Of a DNA stretch of 7,172 nucleotides, positions 1 through 6,143 are shown one piece after another (the first letter of the stretch is position 1; every line of letters begins with the position of its first letter). The notes under the pieces are model-generated. The model searched no databases. It was not told the DNA's origin and saw only the letters and a list, made by a program, of their open reading frames with translations. The DNA is taken from positions 1-7,172 of the forward strand of contig JAGLKS010000073.1 in assembly GCA_023140905.1 (NCBI GenBank), read 5' to 3'. The translations under genes were made by a program, and so were the position numbers. The DNA is from Alphaproteobacteria bacterium. Its GTDB lineage: Bacteria > Pseudomonadota > Alphaproteobacteria > Micavibrionales > Micavibrionaceae.

Positions 1-583
1 TGATTTCCTTGATGATCTCTTTTTTCTGTTCAACATCATTCATGGATATTTGTAAATTTTCTGTCTCGAATATCATTTGCAAGATCCGCTCAACATGCAC
101 GGCCTCTGCTTTATGATAGGCTTTCAAAAAAGCCTTGTATGATTTTTTGTATGTTTTGGGAAAAGCCCGATCATTTTGGATCATCATAATATAGGGGAGA
201 ATCTCAGCCTTGCTCATAAAAGCATCATTACCGAGATTTCCAGCATCACGCGGTAAATCATATTCTTTGCAAACGGCATAATACGCATTCTTTACTTTTG
301 TTTCGCTTATCTGAAACCATTCACACAAAGCAAGCATCACCTGGTTAAATGAGCTGCCATATCCGACCAGAAGCGCGCCCAGAAGACCAATGCGTTTATC
401 TTCTATATAGGTTTTGGTCTTAGCCTTAAGATGGTGAAGCGCTGCCGTGACAAGCCAATCCGCATCAATGTCATATTTCTTCTTTATGACATAGCTCATT
501 GTTTTCAAGGAACGGATAAAAACGCCGATATCGTGATCACTGCTCTCATAATCTTGTTTGAGCTTATCAAATACTTTCTTCAC
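1..583 (-). CDS. Unrecognised protein, GTG start, 3' end beyond the left edge
   Basis: I do not recognise this gene. Reading the minus strand from a GTG at 583-581 gives 194 uninterrupted codons running off the window (start MKKVFDKLKQDYES). The product is Lys-rich and mostly predicted-helical in character, with a short hydrophobic stretch at about residues 66-74 (IGLLGALLV) that is too short to be a convincing membrane span. I see no signal peptide and no catalytic motif. The GTG overlaps the integrase stop codon (GTGA, 583-580), and a GGAGAG ribosome-binding site lies at 594-589, five bases upstream and inside the last integrase codons, so the start is well supported and translation is probably coupled to the integrase. 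By position it is element-encoded. It could be a regulatory or accessory partner of the integrase, but nothing in the sequence proves that. Confidence 0.8.
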   Translation of the reverse strand, partial: MKKVFDKLKQDYESSDHDIGVFIRSLKTMSYVIKKKYDIDADWLVTAALHHLKAKTKTYIEDKRIGLLGALLVGYGSSFNQVMLALCEWFQISETKVKNAYYAVCKEYDLPRDAGNLGNDAFMSKAEILPYIMMIQNDRAFPKTYKKSYKAFLKAYHKAEAVHVERILQMIFETENLQISMNDVEQKKEIIKEI

Positions 584-1630
584 GAGCCCTCTCCAAAAAT
601 CTTTTCATTCATACGGGAGACAACAGAATGAGTGTGAGCTTCGGATAAATGAGCATAGCGTTTAACCATCTGCAACGTCTTATGCCCTAGCACTTCAGCA
701 ATCTCAGCCAGCGTTGCACCGTTCATCGCCAGATAGGAAGCTGCACTATGGCGCAAATCATGAAAACGGAAATTTTCAATGCCCGCTTTTACCAACGTAT
801 TTTCCCAAGCCGTACGGATATCAATCGGCTGGCCTTTTGCCTTTGAGGGAAAAGCATATTCACATTCTTTATTTCGCTTTTCGTATTTATCCTGCATGAG
901 CTTAAAAGCATAGCCGGTCAAAGGTATAACACGGCGTTCACCATTTTTGGTTTCATGCAAAATAATTGTTTTCCGATCCAGATTAATATCCTTCCATTTA
1001 AGGCCGTTAATCTCCATCTTCCGCGCGCCAGTGCTGAGCGCCAAAACCACAATAGCATAAAGATGAGGGTTGTCGCTTTCCTTACAGACTACAAGAAGAC
1101 GCTCTCTTTCCTCATCAGATAAAAATCGCACACGCCCGCGCGGTTGTTTGAGTTTTGAGATTTTCCGCACCGGATGAATTTCCAGCCATTCCCAATCATT
1201 AATAGCAACAGTAAGAACATGGCTTAAGGCGGCTACATAACGGTTTGCCGTCGTTGCGCCGCGCATCCGCCCAAAGCGGTTTTTACTGCCCATCAATTTA
1301 TTGCGCGCTGATACAATCAAAGAAGGCGTAAGCACCCAGCGCCTGATTCCAATAATCAAGATAGTTCTTCTGGTTTTTATTGTTGGGCTTGTCCTGCAAC
1401 AGAACTTCCGTACTGTAACGCTCAATAGCATCAGAAAGCGTAAATTTGCGTGCCTGAGATGTTTTGAAATAACGCCCCTCTCGAATCGCTGCTTCAGTCT
1501 GTTGTACCCAGCGCTTCGCATCGGTTAAACGCCCAAAGGTAGCTATTTGCTGTGGATGCCCTTTAATCCGCACACGTGCACGATAGGAAACCGCCCCCTC
1601 TTTTAAGTCCCTTTTCTCGATTGTCGCCAT
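580..1630 (-). pseudogene. int: Tyrosine-recombinase integrase, frameshifted in the core-binding domain
   Basis: Site-specific integrase of a genomic island or prophage, which would catalyse recombination between an element and a tRNA-gene attachment site. The N-terminal part starts at ATG 1630 (MATIEKRDLKEG), carries the arm-binding and TDAKRWVQQTEAAIREGRYF segment, and ends in frame at a stop at 1298-1300. The C-terminal part continues in another frame from about 1335 (LTPSLIVSARNKLM) to the stop at 580. The catalytic domain is complete: first Arg in STGAR, Lys in ETKNGE, HDLRH for His and the second Arg, LGHKT for the last His, and the Tyr nucleophile in VKRYAHL. From start to stop the gene is 1051 bases, that is 350 codons plus one base, so it has lost 3n+2 or gained 3n+1 bases. 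Apart from that it is near full family length and has no other lesion, so the break is recent, a sequencing error, or (less likely) recoded. An upstream in-frame ATG at 1675 exists but the family sequence begins at 1630, preceded by a weak AGTAGG. Confidence 0.88.
589..594 (-). promoter_or_regulatory. Ribosome-binding site deciding the GTG start at 583
   Basis: On the minus strand GGAGAG is followed by five bases and then GTG. It lies within the final codons of the integrase gene. It is the main reason for preferring the GTG at 583 over internal ATG codons further in, such as the one at codon 29. Confidence 0.6.
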
Positions 1631-1755
1631 AAACCTACTCACAAAATAAAACGCGCAAAAACAACAAGCCATCAATCACAACAGATTGCAACTCTTATGC
1701 TTGAATAATAGATAAGCACCTAATTACAAAGACTTATGATAACATTCATGTGTAT

Positions 1756-1835
1756 GGGACAGTGGAAGGGACAACGCCAACTATTTATCGTAAGTGATTG
1801 TAATTATTTGCCACCAACTGTCCCGCCAGTGTCCC
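1756..1835. repeat. Mirrored pairs of GGGACA motifs, candidate integrase arm-type sites
   Basis: GGGACA occurs on the plus strand at 1756-1761 and 1768-1773, starts 12 bases apart. Its complement TGTCCC occurs at 1819-1824 and 1830-1835, 11 bases apart. The flanks extend the symmetry: GGGACAGTGG at 1756 mirrors CCAACTGTCCC at 1814-1824. Spacing near one helical turn, inverted arrangement and position between an integrase gene and an attachment core are what arm-type sites for a tyrosine recombinase, or sites for an excisionase, look like. The role is inferred; the repeats are directly visible. Confidence 0.6.
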
Positions 1836-1843
1836 TTTGGGGT

Positions 1844-1873
1844 AAAAAGCAAAAAATCCCTCAAAAGGGATTT
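1844..1873 (-). terminator. Rho-independent terminator downstream of the tRNA remnant
   Basis: On the minus strand an 8-bp perfect stem (AAATCCCT, loop TTTG, AGGGATTT) is followed by a T-rich run (TTTGCTTTTT). It starts about 35 bases after the encoded CCA of the tRNA remnant and is in the same orientation, so it probably served as the tRNA gene's terminator. It would also keep tRNA transcription from running into the integrase gene. Confidence 0.65.
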
Positions 1874-1907
1874 GCCGCTAAGCTATTGATTTAATTGATA
1901 AAAAGAT

Positions 1908-1954
1908 TGGTTGCGGGGGTAAGATTTGAACTTACGACCTTCAGGTTATGAGCC
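1908..1954 (-). other. 3' half of an initiator tRNA-fMet gene: attachment-site core
   Basis: Read on the minus strand this is a tRNA from the anticodon loop to the 3' end: loop CTCATAA with anticodon CAT, 3' anticodon strand CCTGA, variable loop AGGTC, T arm GTAAG-TTCAAAT-CTTAC with a perfect 5-bp stem, acceptor strand CCCCGCA, discriminator A and encoded CCA (1910-1908). The CTCATAACC...GAAGGTCG and CCCCGCAACCA segments match initiator tRNA-fMet rather than elongator tRNA-Met as I remember them. Upstream of position 1954 the expected 5' anticodon strand (TCAGG) survives only as GG, and no D arm or 5' acceptor strand follows, so this is not a functional tRNA. Such 3' fragments are the classic cores of tyrosine-recombinase attachment sites. 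Confidence 0.82.
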
Positions 1955-2012
1955 GTCCATAGCTAGATACTAAATAACTGATATAATTACAATATAACGA
2001 GGTATACAAAAG

Positions 2013-2138
2013 AGTGCGTCGTATAGTGCGTAAGTAAATACAGGCTTTTTGCGGTACTTTTATACCCCATTTCTGTATAAAAAATGTGCAAAATACACCT
2101 AAAAAACAGGCTCGTCAGGTTCTTGGCCGGAAGTGCGT
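2013..2138 (+). repeat. Three AGTGCGT motifs, candidate arm-type sites of a second element
   Basis: AGTGCGT is found at 2013-2019, 2025-2031 and 2132-2138, all on the plus strand. The first two are 12 bases apart start to start, the same periodicity as the GGGACA motifs on the other side of the tRNA remnant, but with an unrelated sequence. This suggests binding sites for a different integrase. The role is inferred from arrangement and position. Confidence 0.5.
2058..2082. repeat. Perfect 8-bp inverted repeat, 9-base loop
   Basis: TTTTATAC (2058-2065) and GTATAAAA (2075-2082) are exact complements separated by 9 bases. The stem has only two G-C/C-G-type positions in total, so it would make a weak terminator. 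It could be an operator or part of the recombination complex, since it lies between the AGTGCGT motifs. Confidence 0.4.
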
Positions 2139-2279
2139 GAGATATTTGTATAAACAAAATTAAAAATAATCTTATTTTAGCTATTCGGTATTTGCTTTCA
2201 GGTATAATCTTTGTTTATTCTCGTTTTTAGTTACCTAAAAATGAAAAATAGGGAAAATTAGAAAAACCTTTCAGAAAGT

Positions 2280-2310
2280 TTTACATGACTACTAAAATAT
2301 GCGGTAGAAT
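2280..2310 (+). promoter_or_regulatory. Candidate promoter of the PRTase-SLOG operon
   Basis: TTTACA at 2280-2285 and TAGAAT at 2305-2310 resemble -35 and -10 boxes, with a rather long 19-base spacer. Transcription would begin around 2316-2318, right at the ATG at 2317, and no Shine-Dalgarno sequence precedes that ATG. If the promoter is real the mRNA would be leaderless or nearly so. Confidence 0.3.
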
Positions 2311-2316
2311 TACAGC

Positions 2317-2892
2317 ATGAGCATAGAACTAGAAGGAAATTGGGACAATGGATTAGCGTATGACATTCATACGCTTGATAGTACGTATCTCGGTGTTGAT
2401 GAAAATGGCCGTGATCGTTGGGAGAATACGCGAAGCGAAATGGGCACTCTCGTCTATGGTCTGAAATATAATCACAAAAAAGGAAATATTGCCAAAATTA
2501 TCGATCTCATAACGGCCAAAATCAAAGGGCTGGATACTTTTGATCTTATTATTCCTATTCCACCTACAAAGCACCGCTTTCTACAGCCTGTTGAAGAACT
2601 AGCAAAAGAATTGGGGCGCAGAAAACGGGTTCGGGTTATTAATGCTCTTGAGAAAATGCCATCTGATACGGAAATTAAAAATGTCAACAATCCCGAAGAA
2701 CGTAAGAAAACTCTAAGGGAAACTATGCGTTTAACAGAAAAACATGACTTTTCTGGGAAGAAAATACTTTTGTTGGATGATTTATTTCGATCTGGTATTA
2801 CATTGGAAGTAGCAACAAATATTTTGTATAATGATGCTAAAGCTGAAAGAGTATGCGTATTGACCATGACAAAAACGAGAAGCAACCGATGA
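2317..2892 (+). CDS. ComF-like orphan phosphoribosyltransferase
   Basis: Predicted cytosolic type I phosphoribosyltransferase, 191 residues, which would transfer or release a phosphoribosyl group using PRPP. The PRPP-binding loop is clear at residues 151-162 (LLLDDLFRSGIT, acidic pair D154-D155), preceded by the beta strand KKI. The segment DLIIPIPPTKHR (76-87) is the conserved strand and pyrophosphate-loop region of ComF-type enzymes, followed by a helix containing VEELAKELG. The N-terminal part (WDNGLAYDIHTLDSTYLG, then a TRSEMGTLVYGLKY segment) matches free-standing ComF-like proteins; the zinc-finger of competence ComF is absent. The substrate base cannot be told. The ATG at 2317 lacks a Shine-Dalgarno sequence. 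The stop overlaps the next start (ATGA, 2889-2892), so the gene is translationally coupled to a SLOG protein. This pairing suggests a nucleotide-metabolite role rather than purine salvage or competence. Confidence 0.82.
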   Translation: MSIELEGNWDNGLAYDIHTLDSTYLGVDENGRDRWENTRSEMGTLVYGLKYNHKKGNIAKIIDLITAKIKGLDTFDLIIPIPPTKHRFLQPVEELAKELGRRKRVRVINALEKMPSDTEIKNVNNPEERKKTLRETMRLTEKHDFSGKKILLLDDLFRSGITLEVATNILYNDAKAERVCVLTMTKTRSNR

Positions 2893-3449
2893 AAACAATA
2901 TTCCTATCCGGTTCCAGAGATATCAGTTGCCTGAACGATGACATTCGCTCACGCATTAAAAACATTATGGATAATGGATTTCATGTGATCGTTGGTGATG
3001 CAAACGGTGCAGACAAGGCATTGCAGAAATTTTTAGCCGAATCAGAGTACAAAAACGTTACTGTTTTTTGTGCTGGTTCTTCCTGCCGGAATAATATAGG
3101 CGAATGGGAGGTGCAAAAAGTCACTGTTGACCCAAAGTTAACGGGTCGTAATTTTTATACGCAAAAAGATAAGGAAATGGCTGCAAAAGCTGATTACGGG
3201 CTTGTTTTATGGGATGGTAAAAGCGCCGGATCAATCAACAATGTTTTTGAATTACTCAAAAACAAGAAGTATGCGGTTGTTTATTTCTCACCGGAGAAAA
3301 AATTTCACAACATCAAGCATCTTGTGGACGCCCAAACCTTATTGAAAAGCTGTGACGAAAACGCAGTCGATTCCATTAAAAAAAAGATAAAACTGAATAG
3401 CGTTATTCGTACACTTGAAACCGCTCAACAAGAAGCATTTGGATTTTGA
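2889..3449 (+). CDS. SLOG-superfamily (LOG/DprA-like Rossmann) protein
   Basis: Single-domain protein of 186 residues with the hallmarks of the SLOG fold, which in known members either binds nucleotides or cleaves the base-sugar bond of nucleotides (LOG enzymes). Visible motifs are an N-terminal strand with SGSRD (7-11), the glycine-rich VGDANGADKALQ (35-46), VTVFCAG (57-63), and a distal YTQKDKEMAAKADYGLVLWD segment (90-109) with GKSAGSINNVFELL (110-123), the site where these proteins contact a phosphate or ribose. The tail from about 140 is charged and helical. I chose the ATG at 2889 rather than the in-frame ATG at 2853 because MKTIFLSGSR is the first strand of the fold and the start forms an ATGA overlap with the PRTase stop; GAGAAG at 2878-2883 is a plausible weak ribosome-binding site. 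A free PRTase next to a SLOG protein suggests that one makes and the other senses or breaks down a nucleotide-like ligand; this is inference. Confidence 0.82.
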   Translation: MKTIFLSGSRDISCLNDDIRSRIKNIMDNGFHVIVGDANGADKALQKFLAESEYKNVTVFCAGSSCRNNIGEWEVQKVTVDPKLTGRNFYTQKDKEMAAKADYGLVLWDGKSAGSINNVFELLKNKKYAVVYFSPEKKFHNIKHLVDAQTLLKSCDENAVDSIKKKIKLNSVIRTLETAQQEAFGF

Positions 3450-3500
3450 ATATCCAATTCTACTAATACGCATCTGACAAAAAAACAAAATTTTTGAAAA

Positions 3501-3528
3501 GCTCTTACAGACTAAACTAGTAAAGAGC
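3501..3528 (+). promoter_or_regulatory. Inverted repeat just ahead of the ribosome-binding site
   Basis: GCTCTTAC (3501-3508) and GTAAAGAGC (3520-3528) are complementary with one bulged base and an 11-base loop. The repeat ends where the AAAGGAG ribosome-binding site begins, so it could be an operator for autoregulation or an RNA hairpin affecting translation. A weak TTGAAA/TAGTAA promoter pair (3494-3499 and 3518-3523, 18-base spacer) overlaps it, which fits an operator. Confidence 0.4.
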
Positions 3529-3535
3529 AAAGGAG
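3529..3535 (+). promoter_or_regulatory. Ribosome-binding site with unusually long spacing
   Basis: AAAGGAG is a strong Shine-Dalgarno sequence but sits 13 bases before the ATG at 3549. There is no alternative in-frame start between them; the TTG at 3538-3540 is out of frame. The spacing may lower translation of the long downstream gene. Confidence 0.55.
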
Positions 3536-3548
3536 ACTTGATAACCAA

Positions 3549-6128
3549 ATGGTACCTGTGCAAATTCTAAAAAACTCTCAGGATGTTTTTCCTTTCTTAG
3601 AAATGATTAAAACAGCTACAGATGCTAACCGAGAGGCTCTAGGATTTAACCCCGTGGGGGTATATGAAGATTCTATCAAAAAAGGAAAATTATGGGTTGC
3701 AACAGATTCTCATGGTAATTATTTGGGACATATAATGCTTGGAGGAAAACCACCTCAAATACTGCGTATTTTTCAAATTTATATTGGCAATAACCATCGG
3801 GGCTTGGGAGTTGCATCGTTACTTATAAAAGAGGTAATAGAACATGGAGAGAGTTTGTTTTGTCTTAACTTAAGAGCAGATGTAGCTAACGACCTGACAA
3901 ATGCTGTGAAGTTTTGGCAATCTCAAGGTTTTTGCGCTTTAGCTCCTCGTCGTAAGAAAAATACATCTGGAAGAGAAATCTTGATTTTTCAGAAACGGTT
4001 GTCTACTCCTAGCCTACTTCCACTTGAAGATCTTCCTCTTAATATTACCGCAAAACCCACTATAAATGGGTGGGATAGTTATGTTATTGATTTGAATATT
4101 TTTTTAACACTGCTAGAAAACAGGGAAAATGGAGAACTAATTTCGGAGATCATACAGGCCGCCATTGCAGGTGAATTTAGTTTGTTCGTTACCCCCGAAT
4201 TTCAGGAGGAATTGAAGAGAAACAAAAAAGAAAAGTCTGATCCTATTTTTGATTTGGCAGAAAAAGCGTTACCCGTTCTAGATAAAGTTGACGATGCAGA
4301 GCTGGGTAAACTTAAAGAGGATATCAGACAAATAGTATTTCCGGATAGAAGCCAAACACGCAAAAATGCTGCTAATGATGAATCTGATCTTCGACATTTA
4401 GCCTATTGTATCCAAAACTCTAAATCCGGCTTTATAACAGAAGAAAAAACTCTACTAAGAGCAAAAGAGGCTTTGTATAATAGATATGGTCTGTTTGTAT
4501 ATTCTCCCCAAGATTTCAGAATTGAGCATTTCGGAAATATTGCCCCATCCACTTTAGATGTTCCTCTATCAAATGAAGAAGGTTCTGTTCAAATATTGGA
4601 TAAAAAAACCTCAGCACAATTACGCTCTTTTCTCGAAAGACTAGGAAATGACTTCAAAGAAGTATCAAAGGCAATCTCAAAAGATTCTATTCGCGGTGTG
4701 CGAGACAGAAAAATTGTTACAGATGGGCAAGATATACACGCTATTTATGTTGCGCAGACAAAAGGCACAAAACATAATGTCTTAGAAGGTTTTTTTGTGT
4801 CGAACGGAGAGCAATTCAGTAATCGTGAAGTTGTATTTCAGCACATGCTAGAATGTTTTATGCGTCTTTCTCAAACAATTAAAGCATTTAGTATCGTCTT
4901 TTATATACGGAAAGAAGACTTTGATTTTGAGAAAATATGCATAGAGAGAGGATTTGAACGAACAGATTCTACAATTCACGGAATGGTTACTCTGATGAAA
5001 ATTTCTTGCCCTTCGCTAGTCACAAAAGCTAACTGGCAAGAATTTCGGGAAACTTTTGCAAAGAATACGGATATTCAACTGCCGCGATTTATTCCCAATG
5101 TAAGAAAAAATACATATGGTACATTTATAATCCAAGCTGCAAAAGGTGGCTGTGACTACGAAGCAGATTTATTCCAATTAGAAACCTTGATTTCACCATC
5201 CCTTATTCTGTTACCTAAGCGAACAGGTGTTATTTTACCAATAGCTCCGGTTTACGCGGAGAACCTCCTAATTCGTGCTGATGACAGATTGCCTTTTTCT
5301 CTATCGGAAGAGGCGTTGCTTCGTATAGAAAAAGCCTACTATCGAAACCCAACGCACACAAAAATATTCTCCGTTGGAATGCCTATTGCGTTTTATGAAT
5401 CTGGTTCTGGAAGAGGTGTTGTAGGTTGCGCACGGATTACATCCGCAGAAGTTGTTAGTTGTAAAAACGCTTTAAAAATATACAAAAAATATGGTGTTTT
5501 AAGCGCAGGAGAACTCGCAAAATATGCAAACAAAAAGGGGAAAGTTCAAGTAATTATATTTGATAACTTTAAAACCTTTCCTTATCCTGTCCCGATGAAG
5601 TTTTTACAAAAACTAGGGTGCGCTAAAGCAAATATGGTTGGGCCTGAGAAACTATCATACGAACAGATACACTCAATCATACATGCAGGTATGAACATTC
5701 CCACAAAAGATGTTCTTATATCGATACAACCAAGTTATGGATCAAAAATCTTGAATGGTAAGAAAACTATTGAACTAAGGAAAAAGCCATTTCCAGCAAA
5801 TGGTGGTGTACGTATTTGGATATATTCGACTAGCCCTACCAGTGCGATAGAAGCTACAGCATTTGTTTCAACGGTGGATACGGATACACCGGAAAAAATT
5901 TGGAAGAAGTATGGTAACAAATGTGGTATTTCAAAAACCGATTTTGACACATATTTTTCAGGAGCATTAGAAGCGCATGCTCTGCATATTAGCAATGCAA
6001 AGCGGTTGAATAAAAAAGTTAAACTAGGTGAGATAAAAAAACTTTTCGACGGTTTCACTCCACCGCAGTATTACAGGTATATTGAACACGACAGTGATTT
6101 ATTCGATGCTCTCATTACCCGCCAGTAA
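3549..6128 (+). CDS. Multidomain GNAT acetyltransferase - PIN nuclease - ASCH (PUA-like) protein
   Basis: An 859-residue cytosolic fusion. Residues about 1-150 form a GNAT acetyltransferase: the acetyl-CoA loop is HRGLGVASLL (83-92) after strand FQIYIG, and NAVKFWQSQGF (118-128) is the usual C-terminal part. Residues about 174-325 look like a PIN RNase: YVIDLN (D181), FVTPEFQEEL (E220/E221), NDESDLRHLAYC (D277, D280) and FITEEKTLL (E298/E299) give the expected acidic set, with Glu where Asp is common at the last position. Residues 345-485 include a possible second, degenerate GNAT fold (GFERTD at 468-473). About 550-710 has a beta-rich, PUA-like look (FYESGSGRGVVGCARI, 615-630). Residues about 719-822 are an ASCH domain (LISIQPSY, GKKTIELRKKP, IWIYSTSP, and ISKTDFDTYFSG). 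No membrane segments are seen. Known GNAT and PIN toxins act on tRNA or mRNA and ASCH is proposed to bind RNA or modified bases, so an RNA-directed conflict or stress role is inferred. Confidence 0.85.
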   Translation: MVPVQILKNSQDVFPFLEMIKTATDANREALGFNPVGVYEDSIKKGKLWVATDSHGNYLGHIMLGGKPPQILRIFQIYIGNNHRGLGVASLLIKEVIEHGESLFCLNLRADVANDLTNAVKFWQSQGFCALAPRRKKNTSGREILIFQKRLSTPSLLPLEDLPLNITAKPTINGWDSYVIDLNIFLTLLENRENGELISEIIQAAIAGEFSLFVTPEFQEELKRNKKEKSDPIFDLAEKALPVLDKVDDAELGKLKEDIRQIVFPDRSQTRKNAANDESDLRHLAYCIQNSKSGFITEEKTLLRAKEALYNRYGLFVYSPQDFRIEHFGNIAPSTLDVPLSNEEGSVQILDKKTSAQLRSFLERLGNDFKEVSKAISKDSIRGVRDRKIVTDGQDIHAIYVAQTKGTKHNVLEGFFVSNGEQFSNREVVFQHMLECFMRLSQTIKAFSIVFYIRKEDFDFEKICIERGFERTDSTIHGMVTLMKISCPSLVTKANWQEFRETFAKNTDIQLPRFIPNVRKNTYGTFIIQAAKGGCDYEADLFQLETLISPSLILLPKRTGVILPIAPVYAENLLIRADDRLPFSLSEEALLRIEKAYYRNPTHTKIFSVGMPIAFYESGSGRGVVGCARITSAEVVSCKNALKIYKKYGVLSAGELAKYANKKGKVQVIIFDNFKTFPYPVPMKFLQKLGCAKANMVGPEKLSYEQIHSIIHAGMNIPTKDVLISIQPSYGSKILNGKKTIELRKKPFPANGGVRIWIYSTSPTSAIEATAFVSTVDTDTPEKIWKKYGNKCGISKTDFDTYFSGALEAHALHISNAKRLNKKVKLGEIKKLFDGFTPPQYYRYIEHDSDLFDALITRQ

Positions 6129-6143
6129 CTATAATTGTTGTTT

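Larger units (their letters stand above)
1631..2316. other. Gene-free junction region between the integrase and the cargo operon
   Basis: These 686 bases hold no convincing coding sequence. In order they contain an AT-rich leader in front of the integrase (1631-1755) in which I find no clear promoter, the mirrored GGGACA motifs (1756-1835), a terminator hairpin (1844-1873), the tRNA-fMet remnant (1908-1954), three AGTGCGT motifs (2013-2138) with a perfect inverted repeat between them (2058-2082), and a very AT-rich stretch leading into the phosphoribosyltransferase gene. A TATAAT hexamer at 2203-2208 has no good -35 partner. Confidence 0.7.

Noticed and set aside
431..631. Short plus-strand reading frame over the integrase/unknown gene overlap.
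   Set aside because: It is antisense to two genes joined by a well-formed GTGA overlap and shows no domain features.
580..1521. The downstream reading frame as an independent intact integrase starting at 1521.
   Set aside because: Its first 60 or so residues are out-of-frame translation of the true N-terminal domain, which is encoded in the other frame from 1630; family similarity begins only at about LTPSLIV.
1908..1985. A complete tRNA-Met gene.
   Set aside because: There is no 5' acceptor strand, D arm or matching 5' anticodon strand to the right of 1954; only the 3' half is present.
2058..2082. Inverted repeat as a Rho-independent terminator.
   Set aside because: The stem is almost all A-T, so it would be weak, and no gene ends close enough upstream on either strand.
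2110..2119. GCTCGTCAGG resembles the D-stem to anticodon-stem part of tRNA-fMet, possibly the missing 5' half.
   Set aside because: It is only 10 bases, on the opposite strand from the remnant, and the sequence diverges on both sides, so chance is the better explanation.
2472..2885. Long minus-strand reading frame opposite the phosphoribosyltransferase gene.
   Set aside because: It lies wholly antisense to a gene with clear PRTase motifs, and its translation has no recognisable family character.
2853..2888. Upstream ATG as the start of the SLOG protein.
   Set aside because: It would add 12 charged residues before the first strand of the fold and overlap the PRTase gene by 40 bases; the ATGA start at 2889 fits the fold and the coupling better.
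5735..6058. Minus-strand reading frame opposite the ASCH domain.
   Set aside because: It is a shadow of the strongly motif-supported plus-strand frame and has no ribosome-binding support that I can see.
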